9,033 bases of DNA from Verrucomicrobiales bacterium (GTDB lineage: Bacteria; Verrucomicrobiota; Verrucomicrobiia; Limisphaerales; Palsa-1400): NCBI GenBank assembly GCA_028293405.1, contig JAQGOW010000231.1, forward strand, positions 1 through 9,033. The letters run 5' to 3'. The translations under genes and the position numbers were made by a program. This document shows, one piece after another, positions 7,620-9,033 of this stretch. Every line of letters begins with the position of its first letter. The stretch's first letter is position 1. The notes under the pieces were generated by a model. That model searched no databases. It was not told the DNA's origin and worked only from the letters and a program-made list of their open reading frames with translations.

Positions 7620-8740
7620 AAATTGTCATCTTTGGTCTGACGATTAGTTCGTCGTGGGGGAACGGTCACGCCACACTTTGGCGCGGCCTCATTCGTGCCC
7701 TGCACGCGCGCGGTCATCAGGTCACGTTTTTTGAACGCGACGTGCCTTACTACGCTGCCCATCGCGACCTCGCCGATGCCGAATTCGTCGATCTCGTTTT
7801 GTATTCCGACTGGGAAACAATCCGGAAAGCCGCTGAGAATACCTGCGCCGATGCGGACGTCGCGATGGTCACGTCCTATTGTCCCGACGGCATTGCTGCG
7901 ACCGAAGTTGTGTTGTCATCGCGCGCGGGTCTCAAAACTTTCTACGACCTCGACACGCCAATCACGCTTGATCGCCTCAGTCGCGGTGAAGAACTGCAAT
8001 ATATTGGGCCGAACGGTTTGCGCGGTTACGACCTAGGGTTCAGCTACACCGGTGGTTCGGCGTTGCACGAACTGAAATCGCAGCTCGGTGCAAAACGAAC
8101 CGTTCCGCTTTATGGCAGTGTCGATCCAGCAAATCATTTCCGCATCGCGCCATGCGATCGCTTTCGGTGCGACCTGTCGTATCTCGGCACCTACGCAGCC
8201 GATCGCCAGGAAGCGCTCGTCCAGCTCTTCATTGAGCCCGCGCGACAATTGCCCAGCAAACGTTTCCTCATTGGCGGCGCGCAATATCCGCAGGAGTTTC
8301 CGTGGACGGACAACATCTTCTTCGTCCGCCACATGCCGCCACCGGATCACCCGGCGTTTTTCTCCTCGTCTCGGCTGACTCTCAACATCACGCGCAAGGC
8401 CATGGCGCAAATGGGCCACTGTCCATCCGGCCGCCTGTTCGAAGCTGCGGCCTGCGGCACGCCGTTGCTCAGCGACAATTGGCAAGGCCTTGACGAATTC
8501 TTTACGCCCGGCAAAGAAATCATTATTGCTCGCGAAACGGATGAAGCGATTCAAGCTCTGGAATTGTCCGACGCCGAACTTTCGCGAATCGCTGGCGCTG
8601 CCTACGAACGAACCTTCGACGAACACACTGCCGCAAGGCGTGCGATGGAGTTCGAATCGCTTCTCGCAAATACGCCATCTCAACCGCGCCCAACAGCGCA
8701 CGCAGTGGCATCGGAATTTTTAACACTCAATAATTCCTAG
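7616..8740 (+). CDS. CgeB-like glycosyltransferase (GT-B), copy 4 (paralog of 5359-6483)
   Basis: A 374-aa predicted glycosyltransferase sharing with copy 3 the segments [20 protein letters not shown] (11-30), [10 protein letters not shown] (109-118), [12 protein letters not shown] (187-198), GGAQYP (220-225), LNITRKAM (256-263) and [17 protein letters not shown] (273-289). It also has [11 protein letters not shown] (295-305) and a modified tail EHTAARR (336-342), where copies 1-3 have HTxxHR. Residues after about 352 are proline/alanine-rich and look non-conserved. The start ATG at 7616 overlaps the ino1 stop (ATGA), with no clear Shine-Dalgarno sequence. The stop is TAG at 8738-8740. Retention of two related copies on either side of ino1 suggests two similar transfers, for example successive sugars or two acceptors (inference). 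No signal peptide or transmembrane helix is visible. Confidence 0.89.
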   Translation: MKIVIFGLTISSSWGNGHATLWRGLIRALHARGHQVTFFERDVPYYAAHRDLADAEFVDLVLYSDWETIRKAAENTCADADVAMVTSYCPDGIAATEVVLSSRAGLKTFYDLDTPITLDRLSRGEELQYIGPNGLRGYDLGFSYTGGSALHELKSQLGAKRTVPLYGSVDPANHFRIAPCDRFRCDLSYLGTYAADRQEALVQLFIEPARQLPSKRFLIGGAQYPQEFPWTDNIFFVRHMPPPDHPAFFSSSRLTLNITRKAMAQMGHCPSGRLFEAAACGTPLLSDNWQGLDEFFTPGKEIIIARETDEAIQALELSDAELSRIAGAAYERTFDEHTAARRAMEFESLLANTPSQPRPTAHAVASEFLTLNNS

Positions 8741-8745
8741 TTCGT

Positions 8746-9033
8746 ATGTGGGGCATCATTCCAGCAGCGGGAGCCGGCAGTCGCATTCAGCCACTTGCGT
8801 TCTCGAAAGAACTCCTGCCTGTCGGTAGCCGTCTCGATCATGGCATCGAACGCCCCCGCGCCGTCAGTGAATATCTAATCGATCGAATGATTTGCGGTGG
8901 CGCCGACAAAATCTGTTTCGTCATCTCCTCTGGTAAATCCGACATCATGGAATATTACGGCGGAAATCTCGGCTCGGCCACATTCTCGTATGTCGTCCAG
9001 CCAAAACCCACCGGCTTGTGCGACGCGCTCTTC
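8746..9033 (+). CDS. Sugar-1-phosphate nucleotidyltransferase, N-terminal part (RmlA/GalU type), cut by window end
   Basis: Only the first 96 residues are present and the frame is open at the window edge. The N-terminus MWGIIPAAGAGSR followed by IQPLAFSKELLPVG is the nucleotide-binding signature GxGxRxxPxxxxxxKxLLPV, with Arg13 and Lys21 as the expected catalytic residues. The segment QPKPTGLCDALF (85-96) matches the sugar-binding Q-x-x-P-x-G-L-x-D-A stretch of RmlA-like enzymes. The enzyme should join NTP and a sugar (or cyclitol) phosphate into an activated donor with release of pyrophosphate. It would supply the upstream glycosyltransferases. The spacer between the signature and the next helix includes RLDHGIERPRAVSEYLID (29-46), where many homologs have a K-P-[ML] segment. 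Base and sugar specificity cannot be told from this fragment. The start is 5 bases after the previous stop, without an obvious Shine-Dalgarno sequence. Confidence 0.88.
   Translation, partial: MWGIIPAAGAGSRIQPLAFSKELLPVGSRLDHGIERPRAVSEYLIDRMICGGADKICFVISSGKSDIMEYYGGNLGSATFSYVVQPKPTGLCDALF

Larger units (their letters stand above)
10..9033 (+). other. Single co-directional operon with pervasive stop/start overlaps
   Basis: Nine genes run in one direction. ATGA overlaps occur at 975, 2033, 4268, 5359, 6480 and 7616. There is a 38-base overlap at 3156-3193 and a 5-base gap at 8741-8745. No stretch in the window is long enough to hold an internal promoter outside coding sequence, and no terminator hairpin with a T-run was seen. 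Expression is therefore expected from a promoter upstream of position 1, continuing beyond 9033. Clear Shine-Dalgarno sequences occur only at 2019-2024 and 3145-3151; elsewhere translational coupling is the likely mechanism (inference). Confidence 0.85.

Noticed and set aside
6181..8463. Direct DNA repeats (for example 6181-6203 and 8441-8463) as a mobile-element or recombination signature
   Set aside because: The matches encode the same conserved FEAAACGTP segment in two paralogous glycosyltransferases, so they reflect gene homology.
8033..8701. A 222-codon antisense open frame opposite the fourth CgeB-like gene
   Set aside because: The translation resembles no family I recognise, and it is explained by the GC-rich codon pattern of the well-supported + strand gene.
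3156..8740. Sporulation locus suggested by the CgeB family name
   Set aside because: No spore-coat or sporulation-regulator gene is visible, and CgeB-like proteins are named after a single characterised member; the family name alone does not imply spores.
1..9033. Insertion sequences, CRISPR arrays, tRNA/rRNA genes, terminators, prophage or defence genes
   Set aside because: None seen by eye. The window is almost entirely filled by nine metabolic and glycosyltransferase genes on one strand.

Overview
This 9.0 kb window is a densely packed bacterial operon. It has nine protein genes, all on the + strand, with no intergenic gap longer than 5 bases. Six of the eight junctions are 4-base ATGA overlaps, where the start codon of the next gene overlaps the stop codon of the previous one. 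One junction is a 38-base overlap with a GTG start, and one is a 5-base gap. The base composition is moderately GC-rich. The gene families do not fix a phylum. My guess is a soil or freshwater Gram-negative (Verrucomicrobiota/PVC, Acidobacteriota or a proteobacterium), and this is weakly supported.

Layout: (1) 10-978, a zinc-dependent medium-chain dehydrogenase. (2) 975-2036, a Gfo/Idh/MocA-family NAD(P)-dependent oxidoreductase. (3) 2033-3193, a GT4-type (GT-B) glycosyltransferase. (4-6) 3156-4271, 4268-5362 and 5359-6483, three CgeB-like glycosyltransferases. (7) 6480-7619, inositol-3-phosphate synthase (ino1), the most securely identified gene. (8) 7616-8740, a fourth CgeB-like glycosyltransferase, closely related to the one just upstream of ino1. 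(9) 8746 to the window edge, the N-terminal 96 residues of a RmlA/GalU-type sugar-1-phosphate nucleotidyltransferase. No RNA genes, mobile elements, CRISPR arrays, promoters or terminators are visible. Both ends of the operon appear to lie outside the window.

A working model (inference): Ino1 makes 1L-myo-inositol 3-phosphate from glucose 6-phosphate. The nucleotidyltransferase makes an activated sugar, or possibly an activated cyclitol. The two oxidoreductases modify a sugar or cyclitol hydroxyl. Five GT-B glycosyltransferases then assemble a decorated, possibly inositol-containing, glycoside or short glycan. Fixed gene order and pervasive stop/start overlap argue that the nine products serve one pathway. 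The product cannot be read from the sequence. The closest characterised analogies are MshA (a GT4 enzyme acting on inositol 3-phosphate in mycothiol synthesis), cyclitol oxidation in aminocyclitol pathways, and B. subtilis CgeB in the spore surface layer. None of these is a clear ortholog set.
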